DNA from: Colwellia sp.
GTDB taxonomy: Bacteria; Pseudomonadota; Gammaproteobacteria; Enterobacterales; Alteromonadaceae
NCBI GenBank assembly: GCA_002733765.1
Contig: NVWU01000027.1
Location: 1 to 54,940 of the forward strand
DNA: 54,940 nucleotides
Direction: 5' to 3'
Position 1 is the first letter of the stretch, and each line of letters opens with the position of its first letter. The translations under genes and the position numbers were made by a program. Below, one piece after another: positions 16,988-25,158 of the stretch. Under the pieces are notes generated by a model. That model was not told where the DNA came from. It ran no database searches and worked only from the letters and a program-made list of their open reading frames with translations.

Positions 16988-17270
16988 CGAAAAAGACATA
17001 GGTACAAGCATGCTCTACGTTTATAGTTTGCCAAATTATAGTGAGTTCATCGGCATTAAATGATGTATTTGTAAACAGTTCGTGTAACTGTGAATAGGCC
17101 TTCAAAGTGGTAGGTGCTTCTGAAAAAACACCGAGTAAATTTGGGAGCATACCAAGGTTACTTTACGCTTTTTCTAAGATAGCTTTATTCGCTTTTGGTG
17201 CTGAATTTACGGTATGAATTTTGTAATTATTCATACCGTTGCTCCAATAATTCTCTTTAATAAAGTTCAT
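16980..17270 (-). pseudogene. AhpD/carboxymuconolactone decarboxylase-like pseudogene
   Basis: From the ATG at 17270 the frame reads NAPK-type N-terminus, VNSAPKANKAILEKA, then an in-frame stop, then SNLGMLPNLLGVFSEAPTTLKAYSQL, ADELTIIWQTINVEHACTYVFFA and a stop at 16980. This is the pattern of CMD/AhpD-like proteins (LG.LPNL..V.A.SP..L.AY), whose catalytic CxxCxxxH motif would follow EHAC. The reading frame breaks at EHACTYV and the rest is missing. One nonsense codon and a truncation make it a pseudogene. It lies downstream of the SDR pseudogene, same strand. Confidence 0.7.
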
Positions 17271-17300
17271 GGTTAATGACTAACTTCTGGGCTTGTCCTC

Positions 17301-17966
17301 TTACCAAGGCAGTTGCTTTCTTTCGATAGCGTGCCAAAAACTGCCTGTATTAATTAGCTGTAAATCGTCAGAAAGGTTAACAATGCTTTGTGCAGAAATG
17401 CTTGCATCAATGAATCCTTACTGATTTGGTTAAATCAGTACGAACAAAGCCCGGATGCAGCATGAAAACACCAATTTTTCGTTCAAGCAGTGTATGAGCC
17501 AAATTGATGCCAACCATGTTTAATGCAGATTTAGACATTCGGTAACCGTATTCACCGCCACTTGAGTTATCTTGATGTGATGCAACTCGTGTTGAAACTA
17601 ATATTATTTTTGAGCCAGAAACTAAATTATTTTCAATAGCTTTTGTCAGTCGTAGCGGTGCTAATACATTAACTTCAAATTGTTTTTTGAGTGATTCAAT
17701 GTTGAAATTGTCAAAGGTGTCGACATCCCAAATGCCTGCGTTAGCGATAACTCTATCAATTTGATTTTTGTGAGCTTTTCTAGCAATAATTGTTCAAAAT
17801 CATCACTCAAAAAATCAATGTTAGAAATTATCTGAGCGCCACTTTTAATGAATTCGTCGCTTGGAGTTCGACATACGGCAATAACGCTATCGCCTCGTTT
17901 TATGTGTTTTTTGACTAATTGTAAGCCAATGCCTTTATTGGCACCTGTAATAAGAATACTTTCCAT
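17301..17966 (-). pseudogene. short-chain dehydrogenase pseudogene (two frameshifts)
   Basis: About 222 codons of an SDR: ITGANKGIGLQLVKKHIKRGD (nucleotide-binding Gly motif), then a frameshift near 17757, then RVIANAGIWDVD (NAG motif), VNVLAPLRLT, ILVSTRVAS (catalytic Ser region), YGYRMSKSALNM (catalytic Tyr-X3-Lys) and HPGFVRTDLT. A second frameshift near 17417 is followed by GFIDASISAQSIVN and the C-terminus ending at 17301. A perfect Shine-Dalgarno AGGAGG still stands before the start codon. Both shifts are single-base events, so the decay is recent. It follows the tautomerase gene in the same direction. Confidence 0.85.
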
Positions 17967-18069
17967 GACTAACCTCCTATTCGGTCATCATAAAATGACG
18001 ACTCAGTGTCTATTTAAAATATATTTATATAAGCAGGCCTTCTATATGAGCACCTGTTTATGGTTTGTT

Positions 18070-18498
18070 TTACTTAGGAATATTCATTGCCGTTTTTACA
18101 TCGTCTAAGCTGAATACTATTCCTGCACTAGCCCAGCTCCCTTCGGAAATTTCGTCCATTAGCAACCAGTGATTTAAACGGTTATCGAACTCACCCACAA
18201 AATCGGCAACGATTACGTTAATATGTTTTTCAAGTGATACTCTACTTTCTTGATTCAATGCTCCTGCAGGTGTTGATACTTCAATAATTATAGGAGGTGT
18301 ATCAAGTATTTCTTTTCCGATATAAACATTACCTTTTGGGATTTCATTAAAGTAAGCCCAAGTTAAAGACTGTGCTCCGGCATCTGTTGGTGACGCGTTT
18401 TCAGCGGTTAATACAGCATCGGAAATTTTTGCAATGAATTTGTCTTGTGTTGCTTTTTCAAAGGTTCCTTCTTGGGCTTTAATACGAATATGTGGCAT
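18070..18498 (-). CDS. tautomerase (4-oxalocrotonate/MIF superfamily) protein
   Basis: 142 residues. Pro at position 2 (MPHIRIKAQ) becomes the N-terminal catalytic Pro after Met removal, as in all members of the superfamily. The protein has two linked beta-alpha-beta units (first to about residue 60, second from IIIEVSTPAGALNQ), a length typical of the fused tautomerases. Substrate unknown. GGAGAG lies before the start. It heads a minus-strand set with two pseudogenes and is divergent from a LysR gene, with a candidate operator between them (18533-18564). In many bacteria such LysR-tautomerase-SDR-CMD sets deal with small aromatic or quinone compounds. Here only this gene remains intact. Confidence 0.82.
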   Translation of the reverse strand: MPHIRIKAQEGTFEKATQDKFIAKISDAVLTAENASPTDAGAQSLTWAYFNEIPKGNVYIGKEILDTPPIIIEVSTPAGALNQESRVSLEKHINVIVADFVGEFDNRLNHWLLMDEISEGSWASAGIVFSLDDVKTAMNIPK

Positions 18499-18532
18499 GG
18501 TGACTCTCCTAAATTAAAATTAATAAAATATT

Positions 18533-18564
18533 TTCTTAGCGAATATTTGCTTGTTTGCTAAGAA
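18533..18564. promoter_or_regulatory. candidate LysR operator
   Basis: Perfect 8-base inverted arms TTCTTAGC (18533-18540) and GCTAAGAA (18557-18564), 16 bp apart, in the gap between the divergent tautomerase and LysR genes. Position and spacing suit a LysR-type regulator, but the sequence alone does not prove binding. Confidence 0.45.
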
Positions 18565-18671
18565 CTAAACCATCATAAGATATGCTTTAAAAGTGATAAA
18601 TACTTAATAATTAGCTATGGCTGTGCAAAAATGAACACGTGAAAATTAATATTGGTTTTATTGGAAGAAAG

Positions 18672-19517
18672 ATGAATTGGGATGATCTTAGATATTTTTT
18701 GGCGCTTGCAAGGCAAGGTACTGTCAGTGGCGCGGGACGTGATTTAAAAGTAAGGCACACTACTGTGGCACGTCGAATCGCTATTTTAGAAGAATCACTT
18801 AGCAGTAAATTATTTGATAGAACACCTAACGGATATGTGTTAACTCAGGTAGGCGAAAATTTAATGCCCCATGCTTGCGAAATAGAAGAGCGAGTTAATA
18901 ATGCAGATAGAGAAGTATTTGGCATGGATACACGTTTAAGTGGTACGCTTAAAATTGCTTCCTCTTATGATTTATTTACCCGTTTAATAACACCCAATAT
19001 AAAAGCATTCATAGATAAATATCCAGACATTCAAATCGAACTTGTGTCATCAACAAGCCTAATAGATCTTGGAAGTAGAGAGGCTGATATCGCCATTAGA
19101 ATAAGCCCAAAACCACCAGAGCATTTAATTGGACAACCGGTAGTGACACTTTCACATGGACTATATGGTACACAAAAATACCTTCAGAAAAAAATAGGCG
19201 AACAGCAGTTAATTACGTGGTTACATCAGGGCACTAAGCCAGAATGGGCTATAGAGTATTTTCCAGAAAATAAGATTATTGCCAAAGTAAGTGATGTGGT
19301 TACCATGATGGAGTTGGTGAAAAACCATATAGGCATTGCAAGGTTACCTTGTTATGTTGCGGATGCAGAGCCGACATTACGCCGTTTGGACTTACCATTA
19401 CCTTCATCAAAGTGGAGTGTTTGGGTGCTAAGTCATCGAGATTTACGAGATACTGCTCGGGTACGTGCATGTAGGGAGTTTTGGTCGAGCTTATTAAGCA
19501 ACAAAGAGAGCTCATAG
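18672..19517 (+). CDS. LysR-family transcriptional regulator
   Basis: 281 residues from ATG 18672, which yields the standard start MNWDDLRYFLALARQGTVSGAGRDL and has GGAAG upstream. The GTG at 18639 adds 11 unusual residues. The winged helix-turn-helix is at 1-60 (HTTVARRIAILEESLSSKLFDR) and the substrate-binding domain continues to about 275. It is divergent from the tautomerase gene and therefore its likely regulator. The second LysR at 16100 belongs to another subfamily, judging by its N-terminal sequence. Confidence 0.9.
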   Translation: MNWDDLRYFLALARQGTVSGAGRDLKVRHTTVARRIAILEESLSSKLFDRTPNGYVLTQVGENLMPHACEIEERVNNADREVFGMDTRLSGTLKIASSYDLFTRLITPNIKAFIDKYPDIQIELVSSTSLIDLGSREADIAIRISPKPPEHLIGQPVVTLSHGLYGTQKYLQKKIGEQQLITWLHQGTKPEWAIEYFPENKIIAKVSDVVTMMELVKNHIGIARLPCYVADAEPTLRRLDLPLPSSKWSVWVLSHRDLRDTARVRACREFWSSLLSNKESS

Positions 19518-19805
19518 AAGGATGTTCTTCAACTTTTTATCGTTAAAACAATATAGAAATATTATTTTAAATACTTAAGATAAATTTAAAATATTGTCGT
19601 AAAATTCAAGTGTTGTATTACTTAGTGCTTTTTATTTTTTCTGGCGAGGTGAGGGTTGGAAATACTAAGTATGATAATACTGGGTTAGTTATAATAAATA
19701 CTAGCGCGTACTATGTATTTGTTTTAGATATGTCACGTATTTCATTTGACTATACTTTGTATATACATTATTATTTTGTCTCATTTATCAAAAGGAGACA
19801 TCTTT

Positions 19806-20012
19806 ATGTCTAAGATTACAAAGAAAGAAGCAACTAAAACAGCAACTAAATTCGCAAAAAAAGCAGTGAAAAAAGTGGGTATAACATCGTCTAAAAGTAA
19901 AGTTGTTAAATTAGCAGCAAAAAAAGCACTTAAGCTAGTTAAAAATGGCGAGAATAAAAAAGCGCGTTCTGTAGTAAAAAAGGTGGCTAAGAAAGCTAAG
20001 AAAGCAGCTTAA
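19806..20012 (+). CDS. histone H1-like Lys/Ala-rich protein
   Basis: 68 residues, almost entirely Lys, Ala, Val and Thr in KKA/AKK repeats (KKATKTATKFAKKAVKK, KKARSVVKKVAKKAKKAA). That is the composition of bacterial histone H1-like proteins (Hc1/Hc2, AlgP tail). ATG 19806 follows AAAAGGAG 9 bp upstream and is the clear start, although the frame is open further upstream. Such proteins condense DNA or bind nucleic acid non-specifically. Role here unknown. A second small basic protein follows 85 bp downstream. Confidence 0.75.
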   Translation: MSKITKKEATKTATKFAKKAVKKVGITSSKSKVVKLAAKKALKLVKNGENKKARSVVKKVAKKAKKAA

Positions 20013-20097
20013 GTTTACTAGTAGAGTGAAGGCTCGTCAGTTATAATGGCGAGTTCTCCTACTATGTTAAACATAAAGTTAAAAGGTGGTGGCTACA

Positions 20098-20301
20098 ATG
20101 GCGAGTAGTACTGAAAAAAAGATAAAAAAGAAAAAAGAAGCCCAACTCGTAATGCGCTTAGATAAAAACACAAGAGATGCATTTGTTGATGCTTGCCAAT
20201 CAATTGACACCACGGCCTCTAGAGAGTTGCGAGCGTTTATCAATAAATTTTTACGAAGCTATAAAGATGGTAAATATGATGATCGAAGACATGATTTATA
20301 A
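20098..20301 (+). CDS. small basic protein, ribbon-helix-helix-like
   Basis: 67 residues from ATG 20098, with AAGGTGGT 8-15 bases upstream. A Lys-rich N-terminus (STEKKIKKKKEAQ) is followed by LVMRLDKNTRDAFVDACQSIDTTASRELRAFINKFL, which fits a ribbon-helix-helix fold: a short beta-strand with alternating residues, then two helices. RHH proteins bind DNA as dimers and some are antitoxins. No toxin-like partner is seen. It may form a pair with the histone-like gene upstream. No name assigned. Confidence 0.65.
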   Translation: MASSTEKKIKKKKEAQLVMRLDKNTRDAFVDACQSIDTTASRELRAFINKFLRSYKDGKYDDRRHDL

Positions 20302-20492
20302 CTTCGTGAATATCTATTAATACATCAGCCATAATATAGATGGTTCTCTGTCTTCTGAAAGCACATCAATGTCATCAATTTAATGATTTACTTCCCTTAT
20401 ATTGATAAGCCTTTTTGACTAATTATTTCGCCAAAATAGAAGCATGATACTATTATGCCACGAATATATTTACCGATGAAAACGGGCCAAAA

Positions 20493-20744
20493 CTAAGCGT
20501 TATAATGCTCAAAATATTCAATATTTCCCATCCTTTTATGCCAGGTACTAATGGCTAACAGAAAAATGTTGAGTAAATTATGTTTTTTACAGCGTTCAAT
20601 ATGGGGATCTGTAATTGAATTAAAGTGTTTTAGAAAAGTAGCGATCATTTTTATACCAAGGTTATTGTTATGCCTTGCTCTGATCATGACTTGCTCCAAA
20701 AGCTCAATGTATAATGAGCTTTCCGTGGTAAGCCCATACTGCAA
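20493..20744 (-). pseudogene. transposase N-terminal remnant (ISAs1/IS4-like)
   Basis: The minus-strand frame contains HFNSITDPHIERCKKHNLLNIFLLAI and GNIEYFEHYN, which follow the pattern of the N-terminal DDE_Tnp_1-associated domain of ISAs1-type transposases (F..I.DPR..R.KKH.L.DILLLAI, then W.DIE.FG). The rest of the transposase, including the DDE residues, is absent, and I see no terminal repeats. This is a decayed IS fragment. The N-terminal 35 residues (MQYGLTTESS...) have no transposase likeness and may be chance. Confidence 0.55.
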
Positions 20745-20787
20745 TGGATTATAAAAAACACTTGTTGGCGTAATTTATACAGGGTCT

Positions 20788-20826
20788 AAAACCGTAGTAC
20801 TTGCTAAGTGCTACGGTTTATTTTTG
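20788..20826. terminator. terminator downstream of the chemoreceptor gene region
   Basis: Stem AACCGTAG/CTACGGTT with an inner ACTT/AAGT and GCT loop, then T-rich sequence on the plus strand and A-rich before it. It lies about 60 bp past the end of the minus-strand MCP gene and can work in both directions. Confidence 0.7.
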
Positions 20827-20884
20827 ATTTTTCATTAAACGTTGGAATTCAATAGCAGTCTATAATCGACAGTTGTGAATTTAA

Positions 20885-22786
20885 TTACACTTTAAATCTG
20901 CTTATAATCTCAGTTAATTGCTGATTAATACCATGAATACTATTTAGTTCTGCAAGTGCTTGCTTACCGTTATTATCTAGCTCACCTACAATGTCGTTAA
21001 TTGCGGTCATATTTTTACTGACCTCATGTGTGACACTACTTTGTTCTTCAGCAGCAGTGGCAACTTGTGTACTTAAATTATTAATCTCTGACACAATACC
21101 TGTCATTTCATCCAAACTTATTGATACTTCACCTGCACCCGTTGCTGCTTTTTTACAACGCTCTTTCGTTACACTCATTGAGTCAACAACCGTTTGATTC
21201 CCTTTTAATAGGCTATCAAGTGCGCGTTCAATCTCGTCTGTACTTGATTTTGTTCTGCTAGCAAGGTTACGTACTTCATCGGCAACAACGGCAAAACCAC
21301 GACCTTGTTCACCAGCGCGAGCTGCTTCAATAGCGGCATTAAGTGCCAATAAGTTTGTTTGATCGGCAATGCCACCAATAACACTCAATATGGAATTAAT
21401 GCCATCGGTTTTACTACTCATCTCACTAACACTTTCTACCGAGTTATCAACGTCTGAAACCAATTCAGCAATAGTTTCTTGAGCTTGGGTTACCGTTTTT
21501 ATAGACTCACGACCAGCGCTGTTAGCGTTATCTGTCAGTAGAGCGACATTTGCAATATCGTTTGCCATAGAGCTCGCAGTAGCATTCATTTCTTCAATGG
21601 CCGTTACAACTTGTTCAGTTTCTTGAACGTGGTTATTTAATATAGCTGTATTATGCTCTGATTGGTCTTTCAACTTAGAAACATTGCCATTTAGCGCAGT
21701 TGTTGCATCTTTTATTTCTAACATCATCGTTTGCAAGCTTTCTATAAAGCGGTTAACGCCATCTGCAATTTGACCTAAATCATCACTTGAATGTACGTGC
21801 AGTCGCTGTGTTAAGTCACCATTACCTTGAGAAAGTGCGATGATTGTTTCTTTTAACATGAGTATAGGACGATAAATAATTTGTAATAAAATGAAAACCA
21901 ACGCAACACTTATCAGTGTTGCTGCAAGCGTATTAATAATAGCGCTACTTTTCGCTTCAAAAAGGCTAGCATAGGCAACTTCTGTATCTAGACCCAAAGT
22001 GTAATACCAATACTTATCAGCTACTTGAATTCGATGTGAAAAAAGTAACTTATCCACGCCATCTAATTGATACGTATAGATACCATTTTTTTGGCTAACA
22101 GCGCTTAACGCAGCCTCTTTAAACCAAGGATAACTCGTTGCTAACTTTTTATTTTCAACCGTTTTACTGGTTGAGGCCAAAACTGTTGTATCTTGATTGA
22201 AAATTAATGCTACAGCCCCAGGTATTTCTGCTGAGTTCTCAACTAGCTCATTTAAAAAATCCAGTTTCATATCAACAGAAATCATACCATTTTTAATTTT
22301 ATGAACGATACTGATCCAATAAGTCATTGAACCAAAATAAGGTTCACTTGTTGCAGAACCTGAGCTTCTGCGAGCTAATTGGTAATATGATTCATCTCTA
22401 ACATCACCTGAAAATATATGTTCAGGCCAAGTGTTACTGGTTTGATTCCAGTAGCCAACGCCATTTTCGAAACCAATGGCAGAGCTATTGAGGTTCATCG
22501 AAAAAGCAATGGTTTTTGTTAAGTTAACAAAATATTCAGTGCTAGCTTCTTCTCGTTGATCATCATATAGTTTTGCAATTCGGGCTAAACCTAATGCTTT
22601 TTCATTTAATTGCTCTTCAATAAGCTTGGCTTGTTGCCGTACGAATTCGCTATTTTCTTTATTAATGAATGCGGTCAGTGTTTTTTCCTCTTTTACATAG
22701 GAAAAGTAACTTGTTAACGATACTGACAATCCAACTAAGATAGTGATCGTAATGAGTAACAGCTTTTTGAATCCAAATTGCACCAT
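20885..22786 (-). CDS. methyl-accepting chemotaxis protein
   Basis: 633 residues. First membrane helix (about 9-29), periplasmic sensor of Cache type (about 35-280, with [12 protein letters not shown] and the PALG-like [11 protein letters not shown]), second helix (about 285-305), HAMP domain (about 306-360), and the cytoplasmic signalling domain whose hairpin tip reads [20 protein letters not shown]. It should sense a small ligand in the periplasm and control CheA. Cache receptors of this length often bind amino or organic acids. No other chemotaxis gene is nearby. AAGGAA precedes the ATG. No C-terminal CheR-binding pentapeptide is present. Confidence 0.92.
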   Translation of the reverse strand: MVQFGFKKLLLITITILVGLSVSLTSYFSYVKEEKTLTAFINKENSEFVRQQAKLIEEQLNEKALGLARIAKLYDDQREEASTEYFVNLTKTIAFSMNLNSSAIGFENGVGYWNQTSNTWPEHIFSGDVRDESYYQLARRSSGSATSEPYFGSMTYWISIVHKIKNGMISVDMKLDFLNELVENSAEIPGAVALIFNQDTTVLASTSKTVENKKLATSYPWFKEAALSAVSQKNGIYTYQLDGVDKLLFSHRIQVADKYWYYTLGLDTEVAYASLFEAKSSAIINTLAATLISVALVFILLQIIYRPILMLKETIIALSQGNGDLTQRLHVHSSDDLGQIADGVNRFIESLQTMMLEIKDATTALNGNVSKLKDQSEHNTAILNNHVQETEQVVTAIEEMNATASSMANDIANVALLTDNANSAGRESIKTVTQAQETIAELVSDVDNSVESVSEMSSKTDGINSILSVIGGIADQTNLLALNAAIEAARAGEQGRGFAVVADEVRNLASRTKSSTDEIERALDSLLKGNQTVVDSMSVTKERCKKAATGAGEVSISLDEMTGIVSEINNLSTQVATAAEEQSSVTHEVSKNMTAINDIVGELDNNGKQALAELNSIHGINQQLTEIISRFKV

Positions 22787-23030
22787 GGTATTTCCTTCTC
22801 TGTCGCCATCTTAGGCAGTTAGTTTTGTATGGGTTTAAATTAGGTCTAATATTTCAGCCCATTACGCTTATATATCAAGTAACAGTAATACATTCATAAG
22901 AATATATTTTACTATACCGAATCTTTGGTATAAATCTTAAACATGCTATGGTAAACACGGCTTTTTAACTTGATTTTAAGCGACTGTACTCGTTGTTAAA
23001 AACGACCTGCTCATCATTGCATCTATTATT

Positions 23031-23086
23031 AAGATCGCGACATGGATGGTATTATTAGAAAATTCAGGAGCATATTCTCCTGAACA
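23031..23086 (-). repeat. dispersed repeat, copy 1 (inverted)
   Basis: Read on the minus strand, this 56-bp segment begins GTTCAGGAGAATATGCTCCT and continues with TCTAATAA and CCATGT, matching the plus-strand segment at 24060-24115. It includes the hairpin TTCAGGAG/CTCCTGAA. The rest of 22787-23394 shows no supported gene. Confidence 0.6.
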
Positions 23087-23394
23087 ACCATGGATAAAAT
23101 ATACGCCTTGAGCAATAATTCCTTTGTCGTTCAGAAACTCGCATCTTGAAGCTGTATGGGTAGATAACCTCATTTATTTGTTTATTTCAGCCCTAGGTGG
23201 TCATATTGTTTTTAAAAAGGACTTCCATGCAAATAATTAAAAATTCTTATTTAATTATTGAAGAAAAGTGTTTAATATCCGCGCCATTGTTTATATAGAA
23301 AAATACTCGATAAGTCGTTTAGGTCGTTTTATTTTATAACCGACTTAATTGACGTCGATCTTTATTATAAAGGTTTTATCAGCAAGGAATTATT

Positions 23395-23946
23395 ATGAAA
23401 AAAATAGCATTATCTATCGCAAGTTTGTTAACAATTATAACTTTAAACAGCCATGCAGCTAACCTAGCCATTGATATTGGTAACGATGTATTTAGTGTTG
23501 AAGTTGGCTCAAAAAACTTTTCACAAAGCAATGAATTTTCAGTAGCAATGTTACATGCAGATGACCTTCATTTATACTCATTTAAAGGTTTAGTGACAGG
23601 GGTTTTAGATCAAAATGGAAATCTTGAAGCGGCTTTGGGTGGTAAAGCTTACTTTATCAACTTTTTTGATGAAAATATTCAAGGTTTAGCACTTGGTGGT
23701 GAACTTAATTATAAAATACCAATGAATGAAAAATTTGAATTACATGGTTCAATTTATTATGCACCGAGCCCAATGTTAACAGATGATTTAGATTATTTAA
23801 GAGACCTAACCATCACGGCGAGTTATCAATTATTAAATAACGGCATTATTTACATGAACTATCGTAATATACAAGCAAATGACGAATCAGGTGGTGATTT
23901 GAAAATGGATAATGGTTTTAATTTTGGTATTGAATTTCTATTTTAA
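23395..23946 (+). CDS. YfaZ-like outer-membrane protein
   Basis: 183 residues. Signal peptide (MKKIALSIASLLTIITLNSHA-A, cleavage near residue 22), then a beta-barrel-type sequence with alternating hydrophobic residues and a C-terminal aromatic (FGIEFLF), as needed for BAM recognition. Motifs such as VEVGSKNF and LGGELNYKIP fit the YfaZ family. The function of YfaZ proteins is not established. It is monocistronic, with a strong terminator. The gene is framed by two inverted copies of a dispersed repeat. Confidence 0.78.
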   Translation: MKKIALSIASLLTIITLNSHAANLAIDIGNDVFSVEVGSKNFSQSNEFSVAMLHADDLHLYSFKGLVTGVLDQNGNLEAALGGKAYFINFFDENIQGLALGGELNYKIPMNEKFELHGSIYYAPSPMLTDDLDYLRDLTITASYQLLNNGIIYMNYRNIQANDESGGDLKMDNGFNFGIEFLF

Positions 23947-23970
23947 TGACCATTATTTAACGTTATTAAT

Positions 23971-24005
23971 AAGGCCTAATTAGACTGTTAGGCCTTATTT
24001 TTTTT
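23971..24005 (+). terminator. terminator of the YfaZ-like gene
   Basis: Arms AAGGCCTAA and TTAGGCCTT with an 8-base loop, then a run of eight T after one A. It lies 24 bp after the stop codon. Confidence 0.9.
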
Positions 24006-24059
24006 AAACTGAGACTATCAAACGAATAACACTCTCCTATCCTTCATTAAATAGCACAA

Positions 24060-24115
24060 CGTTCAGGAGAATGTACTCCTGCATTATCTAATAAGCGACA
24101 TCTCCATGTAGCGTC
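24060..24115 (+). repeat. dispersed repeat, copy 2
   Basis: Plus-strand copy of the element at 23031-23086, starting GTTCAGGAGAATGTACTCCT, with CATTATCTAATAA and CTCCATGTAGCG following. A separate perfect palindrome CCTTCCCCATGGGGAAGG lies at 24155-24172. The remaining gap up to the TetR gene has no gene. Confidence 0.6.
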
Positions 24116-24460
24116 CTTGTCGAAATTAATAAAGCCGCATAAAGCATTTATAAACCTTCCCCATGGGGAAGGCTAAGGAAATCATATTCTGCGTTACATT
24201 TATTTTTAAGGGAATAACCCTTTATTCGTTGGTTTAGTGAAATATTGACTAGATAAAATATAATTAAAATGGCTAATATATCCAATGGGAAAAGTGATTA
24301 TATTAGCACTCAATCTCATTTTGTGCCTAAAAACATCATTAGTCGTACTCGCTCGTACATGAAACGTTATCCTATTAATTTGAAAGTTTACTTGATAAAA
24401 GTTCTCTGTTGCTATTTAATTAATCAAACGATTAAATAAGTGACAACAGAGAACTTTGGT

Positions 24461-25096
24461 ATGGAAAAGTCAGGTGCAGTTAAGGGGCGTCCGGTAAACC
24501 CAGAAAAACAAGCGATGCAAAAAGCTAAGCTGTTGGCATCGGCAGAGCAACTGCTTGCTGAAAAACCTTACGCGAATATAACGATAAGAGAACTTGCTCA
24601 GCATTCGGGCGTGAATTCTGCGATGGTTAGTTATTATTTTGTTAATAAAGAAGGACTTTTTGTTGCGTTATTAGATGAAATGTCGACAAAGCATTTTACT
24701 GTTATGCAAGACATTTCACATTCAGTCGATCCCATTAAAGCCTTTATTGAAACTATCTTAGCGATGTTAAATAAGAACCACGGTTTAGCACGCTTAATTC
24801 ATCATGAGTTTTCAACGGGTAATTCAGCTGGTAGTTCAACGTTAAGTGATATTTTTATTGACCGATTTCCTCGGAAAATGGCGGATTTTATTCCTAAACT
24901 AATCAAAAAACATACGTCAATCAAAGATGATCGTAAAGCCAAGTACGTTGCATTTTCACTCGTCACAATGCTTATAACGCCTTTTATTCATAAATCTATT
25001 CGTCAACAAGCGTGGCAAATTAGTGATGAAGAATTACAAAGCCCTCTATGGGCAGAGCATATACATCAACAATTTATGTTTGGTTGTAATAGGTAG
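24461..25096 (+). CDS. TetR-family regulator of the RND operon
   Basis: 211 residues from ATG 24461; the GTG at 24440 would add seven. A basic N-terminus (KGRPVNPEKQAMQKAKLLASA) leads into a TetR_N helix-turn-helix (ITIRELAQHSGVNSAMVSYYFVNKEGLFVALL, about residues 35-68), followed by an all-helical ligand domain. It is the first gene of a set with an RND adaptor and pump and is their likely repressor. An inverted repeat TTAATC-AAAC-GATTAA at 24420-24435 lies just before the gene and could be its own operator. Confidence 0.9.
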   Translation: MEKSGAVKGRPVNPEKQAMQKAKLLASAEQLLAEKPYANITIRELAQHSGVNSAMVSYYFVNKEGLFVALLDEMSTKHFTVMQDISHSVDPIKAFIETILAMLNKNHGLARLIHHEFSTGNSAGSSTLSDIFIDRFPRKMADFIPKLIKKHTSIKDDRKAKYVAFSLVTMLITPFIHKSIRQQAWQISDEELQSPLWAEHIHQQFMFGCNR

Positions 25097-25158
25097 CCAA
25101 ATACAAAACTTGAAGCACAAGTGTGCAGTAATGATGTTCAAAATAAGGAAAACCAGTC

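Noticed and set aside
19610..19805. Extended start or separate small gene before the histone-like gene
   Set aside because: The open frames overlap the promoter region and lack ribosome-binding sites, while ATG 19806 has a strong one.
20098..20301. Antitoxin of a toxin-antitoxin pair
   Set aside because: The fold hint fits, but no toxin-like gene is adjacent and the neighbour is a histone-like protein.
22976..23173. A 65-codon minus-strand frame ahead of the YfaZ-like gene
   Set aside because: It runs through the dispersed repeat and its hairpin, has no ribosome-binding site and no protein-like conservation that I can see.
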